The position numbers and the translations under genes are program-made. DNA of 64,000 nucleotides from Diphasiastrum complanatum (Eukaryota > Streptophyta > Lycopodiopsida > Lycopodiales > Lycopodiaceae), in NCBI GenBank assembly GCA_029204225.1, contig CM055095.1:57301898-57365897 (forward strand), given 5' to 3'. Below are positions 47,367 through 61,703 of the stretch, in pieces; position 1 is the first letter of the stretch; the number at the start of each line of letters is the position of its first letter. Under the pieces are notes generated by a model. That model was given only the letters and a program-made list of their open reading frames with translations, was not told the DNA's origin and ran no database searches.

Positions 47367-47820
47367 TTAGTATAATGTAAATGATTTTTTCGCCTGATAC
47401 AATGCCATCGGGTTCATGTGGCATAGTCTTCTGTGCCATAGAACATTTGTCGATTCATGAGCTTGGTGTGTTTGATCTGCTGGTAGGCATACCTTCAGAT
47501 AATACAGGTTGCCCTTTTGTCTTCCTTGTGTAACAAGTTTGCGGGTGCTGGCATCAATGACATTGCATGTTTCATTTGAAAACGTCACACGCATCCTAGC
47601 GTCTACTATTCTTGCAATTGAGAGCAAGTCTTGTTGTAGTGTGGGCACGAATAGAACATCGTCTAATCGTCGATCTTTGTCGTTTGTGTTGAGTTCACTT
47701 GATGTCTGATCCGTCTCCAAAAAACCATGTATCTAGATGGATCTATACTTCGGAAGTCAAATATCATTCATCTCGATGTAACAAAGTGAGAGATTGCTCC
47801 TAAATCAAGGATGACCTCTT
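47367..47820 (-). pseudogene. Copia protease and pre-integrase fragment, family C
   Basis: Protease start near 47800-47770 in one frame (VILDLGAISHFVTS, canonical D-S-G-A changed to D-L-G-A), then 47720-47367 with DDVLFVPTLQQDLLSIARIVD and the pre-integrase LWHRRLCHMNPMALYQ. Similarity ends near 47367 and the integrase core is missing. Confidence 0.8.
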
Positions 47821-47873
47821 GTGTGTCAGATGTCAAACCTTCACACACATTTGTACATAAATAGGCTATCGAA

Positions 47874-48500
47874 TTACCATTGTTCGACATTTCTTTGCCC
47901 ATCTTCAAGCTTTCGGGCTCTTCGACGTAAGATGAACTGTTGTTGTTCTCCCGGTTGCCTTGAGGCTATTGGTAAAGCACGTAGCAAGTAGGTGAGGTGC
48001 TTTTCAATTGATACTACATTGTCTATTCTGGCATTGTGTAACGAAAGGAACAGATCCTTCATCTTTTTTGTAAGGGATGTGAGGTCTTTGTTGTCTTATC
48101 GTAGGTTCGTTAGCTGGTCTTCAAGAAACATTATTTGACTACGTGATTTCATTTGGAACCTGGTAAGTAATGCATTCTACATCTCTTTTGTGTTAGAGAT
48201 TGGTGCAAGGTCAAGCGTTAGGCTATCCTCGATAAATGGAGACAACATGGCTATTGCCTTGTCGTTCTTTTCTCTCCATTCTCGTAGCTCTTTGCCTATA
48301 GTTGTAGGCATCTCATCGGTGCCATCTACCTAGGGCCATAGCCCTTCTCCCTTTAAGATGAGAGAGGTCTCACCTTCCAGGCTAGGAAGTTAGACCCAGC
48401 TAAGTCGAGGATTGTGCAGATCTTCGAATGTATGCTGCTTATAGATGCCATTGTTGTGAACTGTGTTCTTTAGCTTGTTTTCTGGTTTCTTGTTCTGAAT
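47874..48500 (-). pseudogene. Copia Gag, family C
   Basis: A coherent Gag frame with several stops: GKELREWREKNDKAIAML, FIEDSLTLDLAPI, ALLTRFQMKSRSQIMFLEDQL and, in the open C-terminal part, MKDLFLSLHNARIDNVVSIE and LTYLLRALPIASRQPGEQ. It sits downstream of the primer site at 48582 in the proper order. The stop codons show it is dead. Confidence 0.75.
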
Positions 48501-48581
48501 GTTCGATCTCCTGGATCTTACAACTCTTAAGCTATTTTAGCTCTCTGATAGGAACAAGAGGCTCTGATTGAGCCTTTACCA

Positions 48582-48593
48582 GCTCTGATACCA
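48582..48593 (-). promoter_or_regulatory. tRNA-iMet primer-binding site, family C
   Basis: Minus strand TGGTATCAGAGC, exact, next to an LTR end. Confidence 0.9.
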
Positions 48594-48594
48594 C

Positions 48595-49100
48595 TGTTGA
48601 GAAAGGATAGAATGACCCGGATGGAATTCGATTCTGTTTGAGGGCTGCTGCTACCTGCTATATCAGATCTACAATCCTCCATAGTGTAGACAGACACTAT
48701 TGACCTATGTTTAATTATTTAAGCATTCAACAAGATGAACCATTATGCGAAATAATGAATGAACAACTGATTATGAACAGACAACAATCATACATCAAAA
48801 CATTCGAGATAATCCAACATGTGCATTCAAGCTACTATATTATCAATGATCCTTTTGTAAGAGCGTTGTTGTGACAAACCCACACAACACGTCGACATGA
48901 AAAAATACTATGTCTCTCACAAATTATATTTTCCCTTTTGAGTTCGGTCCTCGAACATTTGACCTTTGCCTTCGACTGTCTTTCAGTCGTCGAACATCTG
49001 GTCTTCGCCTTCGAGTGTCTTTCAGTCAAAACCGTTATGTGGCAATTATGGACTGGGACGGTCTTCGTCTGTGGGCAACTCCCTTGTATTTTTGTAGGCT
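48595..49100 (-). mobile_element. Copia 5' LTR, family C
   Basis: Plus-strand start TGTTGAGAAAGG; similar in reverse complement to 36200-36963. It includes two copies of a CGTCGAACATYTG...CTTCGACTGTCTTTCAGTC unit (trimmed) near 48940-49025. The outer end near 49100 is approximate. Confidence 0.7.
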
Positions 49101-49125
49101 CGAATTAGAAAGCTAAGCTTTGTGG

Positions 49126-50060
49126 CTCGAAATGTTTTGCTTCTTCACATTCCTCAATGGAGTCATTCAAGAGAATATCTATATGATCCAACCCGAGAGC
49201 TATGTCCTCACTGGTCAAGAAGATCAAGTATGCAAACTCCATAATGCCTTGTACGGTATGAAGCAATCATTGAGAGCTTGGGTTCACCAAATCAACACCT
49301 TCCTAATCGAATCAAGGATTCGAACCAAGCTCTGTACATTGTAATGTTTATTTTAAGTTTGTCATCATCATCATCATCATCACACTATATGTGGATGATA
49401 CGTTGCTTTTCAGCAACAATACTGAACTGATAAAGGACACTAAGAGGATGTTATCCCAAGAGTTTGAGATGACAGATCTAGGGAAGCACATTATTGTCTC
49501 GGGATCCAAATCCACAAAGACAAACAAAAGGCTCCTCTATCTTACTCAATAGAGGTACTTATTCAATATTCTTTTTCGAAATTCAATCTAATGATTGCAA
49601 GCCTGTACATAATCATATGGATCCAAGTTTAAAGTTATCTAAAGAGAAATGTTCTCAAACCAGTAAGGAGAAGAAAAAAATGAAGGGATATCCAGATCAG
49701 TCAATTACCGTATCTCTAATGTATGTAATGCTCTCTACCAGACCTAATCTTGCATACACTGTCAACTCTTTAAGCCAATATATGGCTAACCCTGACATGA
49801 TCCACTAGAAAGTTCTTCCAAGAGTACTCATATATGTATGCGCTACCATTGACCTATGCATATGCTATGGAGAGACTAATCCATCAAGTATCCATACATT
49901 GCATGAATACACAAATGCAAATTGGGCAGGCGATATTGACACAAGAAAATCCACCTTTCGAGTTGTCTTCCTGCTCAATAACGATCCAATATTTTGGAAC
50001 AGCCGAAAATGATGAATATAACTCACTATGAGGTGGATGCCCTGACGGGCTAGCTCTGCC
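49126..50060 (+). pseudogene. Copia RT and RNase H fragment, plus strand
   Basis: RT: FLNGVIQENIYMIQPESYV, VCKLHNALYGMKQSLRAW, then after a frame change LYVDDTLLFSNNTELIKD, EFEMTDLGK, and VMLSTRPNLAYTVNSLSQYM. RNase H start: NANWAGDIDTRKSTF (first Asp of the motif changed). A (TCA)7 tract at 49362-49382 sits just before YVDD where the frame breaks. The element ends by about 50060. Several frameshifts. Confidence 0.88.
49362..49382. repeat. (TCA)n microsatellite inside RT
   Basis: About seven TCA units immediately upstream of the YVDD codons, at the point where the RT frame changes. Confidence 0.85.
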
Positions 50061-50299
50061 ACCAAACCAACCATCATATGACCTTTGGCCTCATCCTACT
50101 CGTCGCAGCATCCTATGTAATATTTACAGATTGTGTGTGTAGAGATATGCTATGTAGTGAATCATTGTGGAATCATCATTTCTTTTCACAAGTTCTTAAT
50201 CTTGATGTGGATCTACAATGTGTTCCTTTGACTAAATTTAAATGCATGCATAGACTAGTCGATAAAACATATGCTAGAAATAAATGCTATGCTAAAAGT

Positions 50300-50822
<523 letters not shown>

Positions 50823-50834
50823 TGGTATCGAAGC
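50823..50834 (+). promoter_or_regulatory. Variant tRNA-iMet primer-binding site
   Basis: TGGTATCGAAGC: an A/G swap relative to TGGTATCAGAGC, at the expected LTR edge. Confidence 0.75.
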
Positions 50835-51310
50835 AACCAGATCTGCAGCAAGCTTGTATGTTGGCGCCCTACCAAAAGAGGAGCTACTCTACTTTGTGAT
50901 ATGAAAATTCAACATCCTACTGATTTTTCCAAGTGGAGTTTGGATCAAGTTTTTTGTCTCTTTTCAGGTTGAAGGAGGGCGCCCATCATGGATCTTGGAG
51001 GAGCAAATTTTGGTGCCCAAAAATCAGCATCTCAAATTTGATGTTTTGCAGCCAGTTTTCAGCAAGTCTTGTCTTGAGTAGGGCACCCAAAAATATGCTT
51101 CTAATTTGGGTGTTGGAGCCTTCTCACTTTGCTGATTCTTCAGGTTTGCAGACTTGGAGGAGGGTGCCCAAAATTCAACAAACCCTATTTTGGGTTAGGG
51201 CAAATTTGTGGCTGGAAAATCGCACATTTTTAGCAAGCGATAGGGTGCTTTCAACAATCCTATTGAAGTGTGTGTTGATCACACTATTTGGCTTCCTAAT
51301 TGGGTTTTGG
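50835..51310 (+). other. Copia leader with repeated GGGCGCCC-like palindromes
   Basis: Untranslated leader with GGCGCCCT (50862), GGGCGCCC (50978), GGTGCCCAAAAAT (51016), GGGCACCCAAAAAT (51082) and GGGTGCCCAAAAT (51164), plus GGGCGCCTA inside the LTR at 50741. No gag is recognisable after it. Confidence 0.55.
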
Positions 51311-51795
51311 TGTAAGCTTCAATCGAAGCTAACCTAATTTTCAAGAAGCTAGTTTTTTTGTGCAAAAAAATAGTATCCATTATCTTTTGGGCACTTTGGT
51401 TGCAGATTGGAGGACATTTTGTGCTCTTATTGTTATCTCATTGTTTGTTGCAAATTTTTTAGTAGATTTGGCTTTGGAAAGGCTCTCCCTCCTATCTACT
51501 ACAAGCTGAAATTGTTATAGTCATGTCTTAAGGCCGACACTAAATAAGCAAAGTCAATGATTGACCTCGAGATGACAATTGATACCATGAACTAGGTGTA
51601 AGCTCCACATGTGATGAGGCTCTTAGAAGTGATGAGGCCATTAGAAGTGGACTCAAGAAAAGGGATTGTCAAACCCTCTCCAAAATCTTGATTATTTCAA
51701 AGTTGTTTTTACCATTTTTGCCTTGTTGTTAAATGGGCACATTTACAACCATTTCGGATGATAAGAGTGTAGTACTTGTGTGCATGTGTTTATTA

Positions 51796-51798
<3 letters not shown>

Positions 51799-51848
<50 letters not shown>
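51799..51848. repeat. (GT)n microsatellite
   Basis: About 25 GT units. Confidence 0.97.
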
Positions 51849-53834
<1,986 letters not shown>

Positions 53835-54096
53835 GAATGATACTCAATAATACTTTATCTTGTCTTGTCACTCGATTTGTGCTTTGATGAATGCTTTTGA
53901 AAGTATATTTTAATAAGGCCATATGGTTTGGGCGCCAGAAATTTGGTTGGGTTCAAAATTCAAAAAATGCATTAATGGACTTTGCCTCCATTAATGGACT
54001 TTCTCTCCATTACTATGCAAGGCGCTGATTCTCTCATTGTCGGATCTGGAGAGTGTATATACTCCCACTGGTATGCTTGTAGTGCCCGGTGGAAAT

Positions 54097-55723
54097 CTAC
54101 TGATATTTTCCAACTGTAAGGTTGATGGATGATTGGCCAATTTGATGTATGGATCGTAATTTTGTCCATGGCCAATCCCAAATCCTTCCAACTATATTCA
54201 TGCACAACATCAGTACATAATATGGATCTACGCGCAATTGGCGAGGGTTGGCCACATAACTCCTAATAGATTCTGGAGTTTTCTCAAAAATTCTAATTCT
54301 CCAAGCTGGATTCTCTCCCAATGTGGGTATTTTATCCAATTCCTTGTTGGCCTCTATTTCAGAGGTCTTAAACTTAAGGACCCAACCACCACACGAGGAC
54401 TCATGAGGATGTCGCGCTAAAAGACTCTGGATCTGGTCCTCGACGCTGATTGGTCTTCTGAATAATGGTGTGGTCCTTGATGAAAATGGACTCGGTTGCA
54501 GTGTCTATGGAACTGGTTGTTGTTCTTCAACTTCATAGGCTCCACCCTGGTCCATGCCCGAATCCAACCCTGTATCCATTGGTGCATCAACTTGGTGCGG
54601 AGGGGAGAATTGCGGCATGACCGTAACTGAAATTTGAGGTCCAGCTTCCAACACCTGAGTGACTGCTTTTTCATATGCATTGATGGTTGCTTTAGCCTTT
54701 GCCAACTCAATTGAAGCTGCACCTTTGAATTTGTCAAAGCGGCCTTGGAATCCTTGAAGCGCAACTTTGTAAGTTTCAACTTTCTTGAACAAATATGTGA
54801 TCTTCGTCGGAGTTACTGGATGATCAGGTGTTTGCGTCTGGGGATAGGCATCACGCTCAAGGGTGGTCGCATCCAATTCACCTTGGAGACGTGTGCGATC
54901 TTGTTCTGCCATTTGCAGTTGACCCTGGAGAAGTTGCACTTGTTGCTTTGCATCCTGCACGGCCTTGTCCACCTGATCTTGAGTGGTTGTGAGCGCATTC
55001 TACAGTGAGCTGACATACTCTTCTAGGTGATCAGCTAATTGTTGTGCCGTCTTCTTCTCAGCTCCAGATTTGGCTTCATGCTGCTTGGCGATCTTCAACT
55101 CTTTGTCCAGCTGAATAATTTTCTGGCTGATGAGAATATTTTCTGATTCCATATCTGAGATTCGCTGTTCCATTTCTTTTTCTTATCCAGCATAGACCGG
55201 ATCACTTGCACAAGGCTTGAGACCAAACCGAGAGCATCACCAGAATCTACTGTTGTGGAGGTAGTAGCAACAAAAGGACCTAGTGGTACTATCTTTGGTT
55301 GGCGTGGAACAGGTGCATATAATTCTTTTTCTTCAAAGAGGGCTCTTAATGGCTTGTTTGAGCTCTCCAAAAACGGTCTTGAACCAGTTATATGGTTCCA
55401 GAGGGGCCTTGGCTATCTTGACATATGACTCAACTATCCTATGCAATATCTGAGAAGTAATGCAATCTTTCCTGAGGTTGCCAACTATCAGAAAATTGTT
55501 AAGGAGCTGAGCAGCGGCGTGTATGGCAGGCTCAGCCTTCTAGGAAGTAGGAAAGTAATACACACGAGTGTATATCAAAAAATAGTTCAGAAAGTTCTGA
55601 AGGCTTTGGTCACTGGAAAATTTGGCAAGAGCTTCGCTAGCACAAGTGAGGAATGAATCAAATTCAACCAACTTATAGGTGAATTTGGAGGATCCATTAC
55701 ACTGAATACTAGTTTGGTTGATC
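54097..55723 (-). pseudogene. Coiled-coil reading frame behind a retroelement-type leader, unrecognised
   Basis: About 540 codons, broken by two frameshifts (near 55325-55370 and 55185) and three in-frame stops (near 55551, 55008 and 54505). N-terminal helical part: YKLVEFDSFLTCASEALAKF, AAAQLLNNFLIVGNLRKD, PYNWFKTVFGELKQAI. Then a Pro-rich linker, VSSLVQVIRSMLDKKKK, and a long heptad-rich stretch (SDMESENILISQKI, DKAVQDAKQQVQLLQGQL, AEQDRTRLQGELDATTLERD). C-terminal part: RRPISVEDQIQSLLARHP, GENPAWRIRIFEKTPESIRS. I do not recognise the family. It lies just downstream of a hairpin-array leader like those of the Tat-like elements, in the place of gag. It may be an accessory retroelement protein or a captured host gene. 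The open remainder in a shifted frame continues to about 53975. Confidence 0.6.
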
Positions 55724-55774
55724 AGTTATGAACAGAAATTTGCAGGCTTGTACAGTACTGTGACAGTAGGCTAT

Positions 55775-56135
55775 AAAAATCTCGACGAAGGTTTTTGAGG
55801 CTCTGAAGCCATTCGACGAACATTTTTCAGGGTTGGCGAAGGATGAACCTTCGCCCAAGAGGGTCCTTCGCCCAAGTACTATCATAAATGCAAATTTTCA
55901 AGATCTGAATCTATGCCCAATCTAATTTTGACGCTTTAAGACCACCTAGCATGTCAGTGAAAGTTTCTAAGGAGAGTAAGGTTCTCGGCGAAGGTTTCCA
56001 AAATGGCATATTGCTGATCATTCACCTAACTCAAAAGAAGGACTTTTTCTGGAAAAGAACCTTCGCCCACTTCAATATGTGGATGTACAATCTGAAAGCT
56101 CAACGAAAGTTTCCAATACTGTATAGGCAACTTAT
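55775..56135 (-). repeat. Stem-loop motif array in a fourth leader
   Basis: GACGAAGGTTTT (55784), GGCGAAGGATGAACCTTCGCC (55835, trimmed palindrome), CCTTCGCCCAAG (55866), GGCGAAGGTTTC (55976), TTCACCTAACTC (56010), AACCTTCGCCC (56058) and AACGAAAGTTTC (56103). Same core and spacing as in F1-F3. Confidence 0.7.
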
Positions 56136-56454
56136 GACCGAAACAGTGATTGTATAAGTCCTTTCCCATCAAAAATTATCTTTTGAAAATACTTTCCTTC
56201 CTCTTTTTCCATTCTGATAACTTTTCTGACTTTTGCTCATCAATCTTTTCTCATTTTTTTTTTCTGTCTTTTCCAAACAAAACTTAACAATTAAATATTG
56301 AAAACAAAAAATTGAAAAACAATTAAAAATAAAAAAACATTTAGATCATGCTTGCTGAACTGGTTGAGCAGGCTGCCAAAACTTGTGTAATCGGCTACCA
56401 TTCACAGGAGTATCAAATCGTTTCTCGTCCAAGTGCTAAGAATCATTGCTCCAT
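56136..56454. other. A/T-rich spacer
   Basis: No gene. Poly-pyrimidine then poly-A-rich runs at 56200-56340. Confidence 0.5.
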
Positions 56455-57060
56455 TGTAGGCTGATATTCCAAGGAATATTCTAGCCATCCTGCATAACAT
56501 CTTCAAAAATACAAGCAGGATAGGATTTAAACGTAGAACTTGCCCAACGAGTTTAAGCTTTTACGATATCCATACTAGCTTAAGTTATTTAGTTCTAAGT
56601 TTAAATTGCCATGGACACTGCACATAGATATGTAATTTCAAGTTATGTAAAAGTTAGTCACAAAGGCCTATTGGGGGTTTGTCCCATGGCACTAGTATGA
56701 TTCAAAGTTAAGTTAGTCTATGTGGCTTACTTGTCCCACGGTGCATTTCTGTAAGTGACCATCACTCCAAGTATAAATAGGAGTGGAAGAGTCCATTTTC
56801 GAAGAACCTCATTTGCAATACATGCCTATCTTTCTCTCTGAGTGTTCTCCCTTGTGTGATTTCATGTACTGTGTTACTTCACATTGTATTGTATATTATT
56901 CATCTGGCAAGTTAAGTTAATCTAGGCCCTCCATTCTCTAGTAGGGTAAGCCTTAGAGAATGAGATTTTAGTTTAGGGTTTTATCTTTTAGGTTAAGCCG
57001 TCATTTGTAGTTGCTAAGTAGAGAAACGAGAGAAGAGCGGATCTTACCCTCAAGATACTT
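56455..57060 (+). mobile_element. 5' LTR of the non-autonomous element
   Basis: Starts TGTAGGCTGA. The part up to 56890 matches the 3' copy with a few dozen differences; a TATAAATA box lies at 56772-56779. The inner end near 57060 is a guess, since the 3' copy is truncated and no standard primer site was seen. Confidence 0.75.
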
Positions 57061-57760
57061 ACCACCATGCTCAGTACTGTCTTTCTTGCTACCATATCAA
57101 GCTAGTTGGAGAAGCCATAGCATAGACTAGTTGGGAGACTGCCATAGTCTTGCAAGTTGAAGCCATAGCCGGTGTGGATGTTGAAGAGTCGCCGGTGTGG
57201 ATGCTGAAGAGCCAACAGTGGCCCCGTTGCCGCTCTTTTCTTGTTTCTCCTTGTTCTCTAGATTCGTTGCTTTGTTTCAAGCTATATCTTGTTCTTTTTA
57301 GCTTAATACTTCCTTCTTTCTTGTTATTACTTCATTTAGGATGTTTCTTTCTGATTTTTTTTTTTTCTTTGTTTCAAGCCAGTTCACGAGTTCAAGCCAG
57401 CGCATTTCAAGCCAGCAAACGCACCCAACGATGACCCCCTCACTCTCTATCTGCACTGAAGGCACCACTCCAACACATTTCAAGCAGGCCATTTTTATGG
57501 CCAGCCAAGACACCCAGCGCTCTTCATACACGGCTGGCCTAGCTCACGCACTTTTGAAGGAACACGTTTTGGCAGTAGTAGTGGCTATCTTCCACGTAGG
57601 TCTGGCTAATCGCAGTTTTGCCTGGTAGCGAGACATTGCTATGGTTGAGTGTGCCATCTAAAGCAGTTCATCCTCTGCTAAGTTATCCATGAACACTATC
57701 AGATGAATCATTACTCTTCAAGTACTATATTGGTAACTAAAGTATGCTTTGAGAACACAG

Positions 57761-58243
57761 CTACTTGACTGCAGCTAGGTGCATCCCATCTTCACAACCA
57801 GATTCTTGTTTGGGCATGCCATGAGTGTGTAATCTCCGTTCCTTCACAGCGACCATATCTTTCTTCAGCTGATCAGCAAAGGTCTTAGCCACTGCATTGT
57901 ATACGTTGTTGTACCAGCAATCAAAATAAAACATTTTCACAGCGTTTCTTGCCTCTGCGATCCTTTTGCTTTGTCATAAGCTTGATGCGGCTTCAGGCCC
58001 AGATCTTGGCTTGTCAACGCCTTCTAATGCTATCTCTTTTAAATCATCCGTAAGCTCCTGGCACACAGAACAACCTTCGCGACAGCACAGATAAATTGCC
58101 TTACAAATTTTCTTCTTCTGAAAACCACTTATAGGCTTTGCATGGCCTTCCTCGTCATCACTGTCAGAACTGCTGTCACGTGTCTTGGCCAGCCCACCAG
58201 AGGTATGCTTTTTGGATTTCTTAGCTTCTCGAACAGCGATTTC
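57761..58243 (-). pseudogene. Antisense coding-like block inside the LTR element, unrecognised
   Basis: 161 codons on the minus strand with a single internal TGA (57974-57976) and a terminal TAG at 57761. Residues include SGGLAKTRDSSSDSDDEEGH, KKKICKAIYLCCREGCSVC, ELTDDLKEIALEGVDKPRSG, then after the TGA KRIAEARNAVKMFYFDCWYN and FADQLKKDMVAVKERRLH. The mix of acidic Ser/Asp run, a CxxC-like cluster and helical segments looks like real protein, not chance. Just upstream, CATAG before the first codon could be a splice acceptor, and a further open stretch (NSWTDILEIVLRILEGP) lies near 58325-58270. It is likely an exon of a host gene carried by the element. Family not recognised. Confidence 0.5.
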
Positions 58244-58329
58244 CTATGCTGCCTCAGAGCAAAGCCTTATGGGCCCTCAAGAATTCGTAGAACAATCTCA
58301 AGAATATCCGTCCATGAGTTAGTTTTTTG

Positions 58330-60085
58330 CGCGAGTCATCTTCTATGCGAGTCATGTGCGAGTCGTCTATTTCATGTGCCAAGTTTGATACTGGATTGCA
58401 AGAGTTTGGTTTAGGAGTGTCATGCAAATTCTTCTATAGAGTTATCTGCTACAATTTTTCATTTTTTCTCTTATTTCAAGTTTTGTCCTGTCAACTATGT
58501 CGTTTGTTGCTACCTGTTTGTTTGTTCTATTGTCGTATGGTTTGGTGTGTTTTCTTTTGCAGGAGCACTATAGGTGATATTTCATCAACAATTTTATTCT
58601 ACCTCTACAGTTGCAGTATCACACGATGTGTGGATTTGCATATCTGTCCATAATATAACCAATGCTCTTTGTACAATTCTCCACGGAATCATCATTGCTC
58701 GTCTTTAAAAGCTTTGTCATTGAGGTTGTGCGCTCATAGCTTCAATCTCTGTTTGACTTGAGATTTCTTCAGTTTACGTAGGCCTATGAGATGTCGCTCG
58801 TTGATGACTTGTGCTTTTTGTGGCCTTCACAGATGATTGAATGGATGATGTACAACAGCGGTAGTATGGGCGACCACTGCTCAATGTACATTTTTTCAAT
58901 GAAGCATTGTTGTTGGTGTTGGTAGGAACACTGGTCGTCTGCATCGATTTGCACATAGATTCTGCCCTTGATGTGACTTGAGAGCCCTTCACGGGTACAA
59001 GCTACCACTTTATTGATGATTTGATGGCCATGGTGAGACAATTGGAAAAGCGTGGATATTGTAGTGCTTACGTAAAACCAACTACTTATTGCGAATGGCG
59101 GTGGTGGTGTTGTCGCAGATATTCCATCTTGTTGGGAAGATGGATCTTTTGCTAGATCATGGTTGCAGTCTGATAAGATGCTCGTTTTGTTGCCAAACTG
59201 AGCATTTGTTGTTGAAGTCCTTGACTGCTCTTTTTGTTCATATTGAAAGTTGTTGAAATCATTGGTTAAGATGTAAAGATATATCTCCATCCTTGTCTCA
59301 AGTCTTCATTCCTCCCCGATGGATCAATCTGCACTGCTCTAGTTTGTCAACTACAGTACTTCGTGAAGCAGACAAATCTACGACATCTTTAGCATACCAT
59401 TGATAAAGTTCGCGGCGCTTGAAGCAACAAACTCAAGGATGTTAGAGGTTCTCAACACTGATAATGAGCCATGTCTTAAATCCCACAAAAAAAAAAAAAC
59501 GACACGTTAACAGCTTGTTGATCATTCAAAAAAAAAAAAAACAAGGCCATACACATCTCTATACATTCGTGACCGCTTGAAGAGTTCTTGAACTCTGAAG
59601 AATTCAAACAGCTACAAGAAACGTCAAATGGGAAACCTCTGCTGCCAAAAGTGCTTCAAAAGACAATAATGAGTAAAGGAATTTTGATCCATCCAGCCAC
59701 TTCCATATATCCACCTTCACCACTTCCAAGATCTCAACACCCTCTATCACACCCACTCCATCTTCATCTCACTGCCGTTCAGTAACCCCTTGTGTGGCAT
59801 TCACATCATGTCTCAAGAAATACTAAGCTTGTGTAAATCATCCGTTGAATCATTTGCGTGAGCAATTGGAAGCAAGTCATCAACGAGCCAACTCCACTCT
59901 GCTTCAATTCAAATCTTCTGGAGACACTTATACTTCTTCAAAGATTCATCTCCTACGAAATAGCACTTTACAAAAAGTTCCACATCTACAAGCTACACCA
60001 ACTTTGACTCCTCCAGCACCATAAGGAGCGGGGTCTTAACATTGCACTTGGCGTGGGACCGCCAAGTTTTTAACGAAGGGGATAA
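58330..60085. other. Rest of the interior of the non-autonomous element
   Basis: No retroelement domain. Minus-strand open frames at 58774-59290 overlap in two frames and show no clear family. Two A-runs (59488-59500, 59528-59541) occur, which could be remains of retroposed transcripts. Confidence 0.4.
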
Positions 60086-60519
60086 TGTAGGCTGATATTC
60101 CAAGGAATATTCTAGCCATCCTGCAGAACACATTTCAAAAATACAAGCAGGTTAGGATTTAAACGTAGAACTTGCCCAGCAAGTTTAGGCTTTTACGTTA
60201 TCCGTACTGGCTTAAGTTATATAGTTCTAAGTTTAAATTGCCATGGACATTGCACATAGATATGTAATTTCAAGTTATGTAAAAGTTAGTCACAAAGGCC
60301 TATTGGGGTTTTGTCCCATGGCACTAGTATGATTCAAAGTTAAGTTAATCTATGTGGCTTACTTGTCCCACAGTGCATATCTGTAAGTGACCACCACTCC
60401 AAATATAAATAGGAGTGGAAGAGTCCATTATTAAAGAACCTCATTTGCAATACATGTCTATCTTTCTCTCTGAGTGTTCTCCCTTGTGTGGTTTCATGTA
60501 CAGTGTTACTTCACATTGT
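60086..60519 (+). mobile_element. 3' LTR of the non-autonomous element, truncated
   Basis: Same start and TATAAATA box (60414-60421) as the 5' copy. Similarity stops at TTCACATTGT, where the gypsy fragment on the other strand begins. Confidence 0.85.
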
Positions 60520-60520
60520 T

Positions 60521-61703
60521 GCGCTAAGATTTCTTTTGCTTTTGGCACCAACTTCAGTAACTCTCCCAATGAAATATTGATCTTACTAGACAAAATATTC
60601 ATGAGCAGTTCTATTTGCGGTGCTTCTGGTTCAGTCACCTTGAAGGGTTCTTCATGATGATGCAACTGATCATTCATATCTATACATGAATTTCTTGGTG
60701 GCTGTAATGGTGGAGAACAAACTTCGGCAGTTGCTTTAGCAGCTTCAAGCCCCTTGTAGATGTTTCATACACTACCTCATATCCTGATATTTTCTTTTTT
60801 ATACATGAAGATTTGGATAGACTCCAGATGTTGTTGGCATATCAGTTAATGATATAGAATCAGCAGGTACTGGATCTGCTACCGGTTCTTTCTACTTCTG
60901 TGCTCTGGTGACCACCATCAAGAGTACACTTGGTTTATTCTGAGCTACTGATCTTTGCTTGATTGTTATCAAATTTACAGGAGCTGTAGCTGGTGGTGGC
61001 TTCGGTCTTGCTAGACAGTCTTTATAGCAATGCCCATAACCACAGTCACGACAGAATGGTACAAATTTTCCTTTATTTGGACATTCTGCAACTCTGTGAT
61101 TTTCTCCACATACAAAGCATCCAAGTGGTGCTCTGGTCCAATTTCTAGATGCTTGTTGTTGCACGGCAGTATAAATAGCATATTGTTCTGAAGATCCACC
61201 TTCTTGATCAGTACCATAGTTCCATTGCTCGGCATTCTGTACGGTTCTGGTTCCATCAAATTGGCAGGAGGAGCGGGGTGCTGTGGTGGGGCAGGTAAGG
61301 CTAAATGTTTGGGGTATCCAAGAATAGATTGTCGAGGTCTAGCTGCTAGATTTCCTCCATAATGTGGCTCTCGATATCCTATTTGGACATACCGTTGTTG
61401 AATCATCCGAGGATTGAAGTTGCAAAAAGCAATCTCATAATCAGACGAATTACACAAATGGCATATACTGATTTCCATTCGTTTTTTCAATTGAGGACAC
61501 TCATTCACTGTGTGATTTCCTGTACAAATAGAGCACCAGCCATTTTCCATGGTAGGAAAAGTCTTTGCAAACTTCTCAGGTTCCTTGTTTGCTTGTCCAT
61601 GGAAATCTTCCAATGCTTTGATCTTCTCATCAAATTGCGACTGCAACTTTTCCATCTGTTTCTGCTGGTTCTTCCCGAGTTTCTCGAACCCATTGAGCAT
61701 CAT
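60521..61703 (-). pseudogene. Gag nucleocapsid part with four zinc knuckles, element F3
   Basis: Open pieces at 61703-61011, 61164-60892 and 60677-60521. Order: a Lys/Gln-rich helix (FEKLGKNQQKQMEKLQSQF), CSICTGNHTVNEC, CHLCNSSDYEIAFC (His replaced), a Pro-rich linker (ALPAPPQHPAPPANLMEPEP), CFVCGENHRVAEC, CRDCGYGHCYKDC, and further on LLMNILSSKINISLGELLKL, which matches the protease-linked region of F1. The knuckle spacing follows F1. It ends abruptly at 60521 against the LTR of the neighbouring element. Frameshift near 61060-61150. Confidence 0.85.

Larger units (their letters stand above)
56455..60519 (+). mobile_element. Non-autonomous LTR element without gag or pol
   Basis: Two direct repeats of about 430 bp (56455-56890 and 60086-60519) both begin TGTAGGCTGATATTCC; the second is preceded by a purine run GAAGGGGATAA like a polypurine tract. 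So this is a plus-strand LTR pair with about 3 kb between. No Gag, RT or integrase motif is found inside; instead there is a minus-strand coding-like block. Such elements (LARD or TRIM type) depend on enzymes from others and can carry host sequence. The 3' LTR is cut off at 60519 by the next element. Confidence 0.8.

Noticed and set aside
58774-59290. DNA-binding (WRKY or FAR1-like) fragment suggested by GRPYYRC and CTREGL
   Set aside because: The supporting residues lie in different frames and the diagnostic motifs (WRKYGQK, EHNH) are missing.
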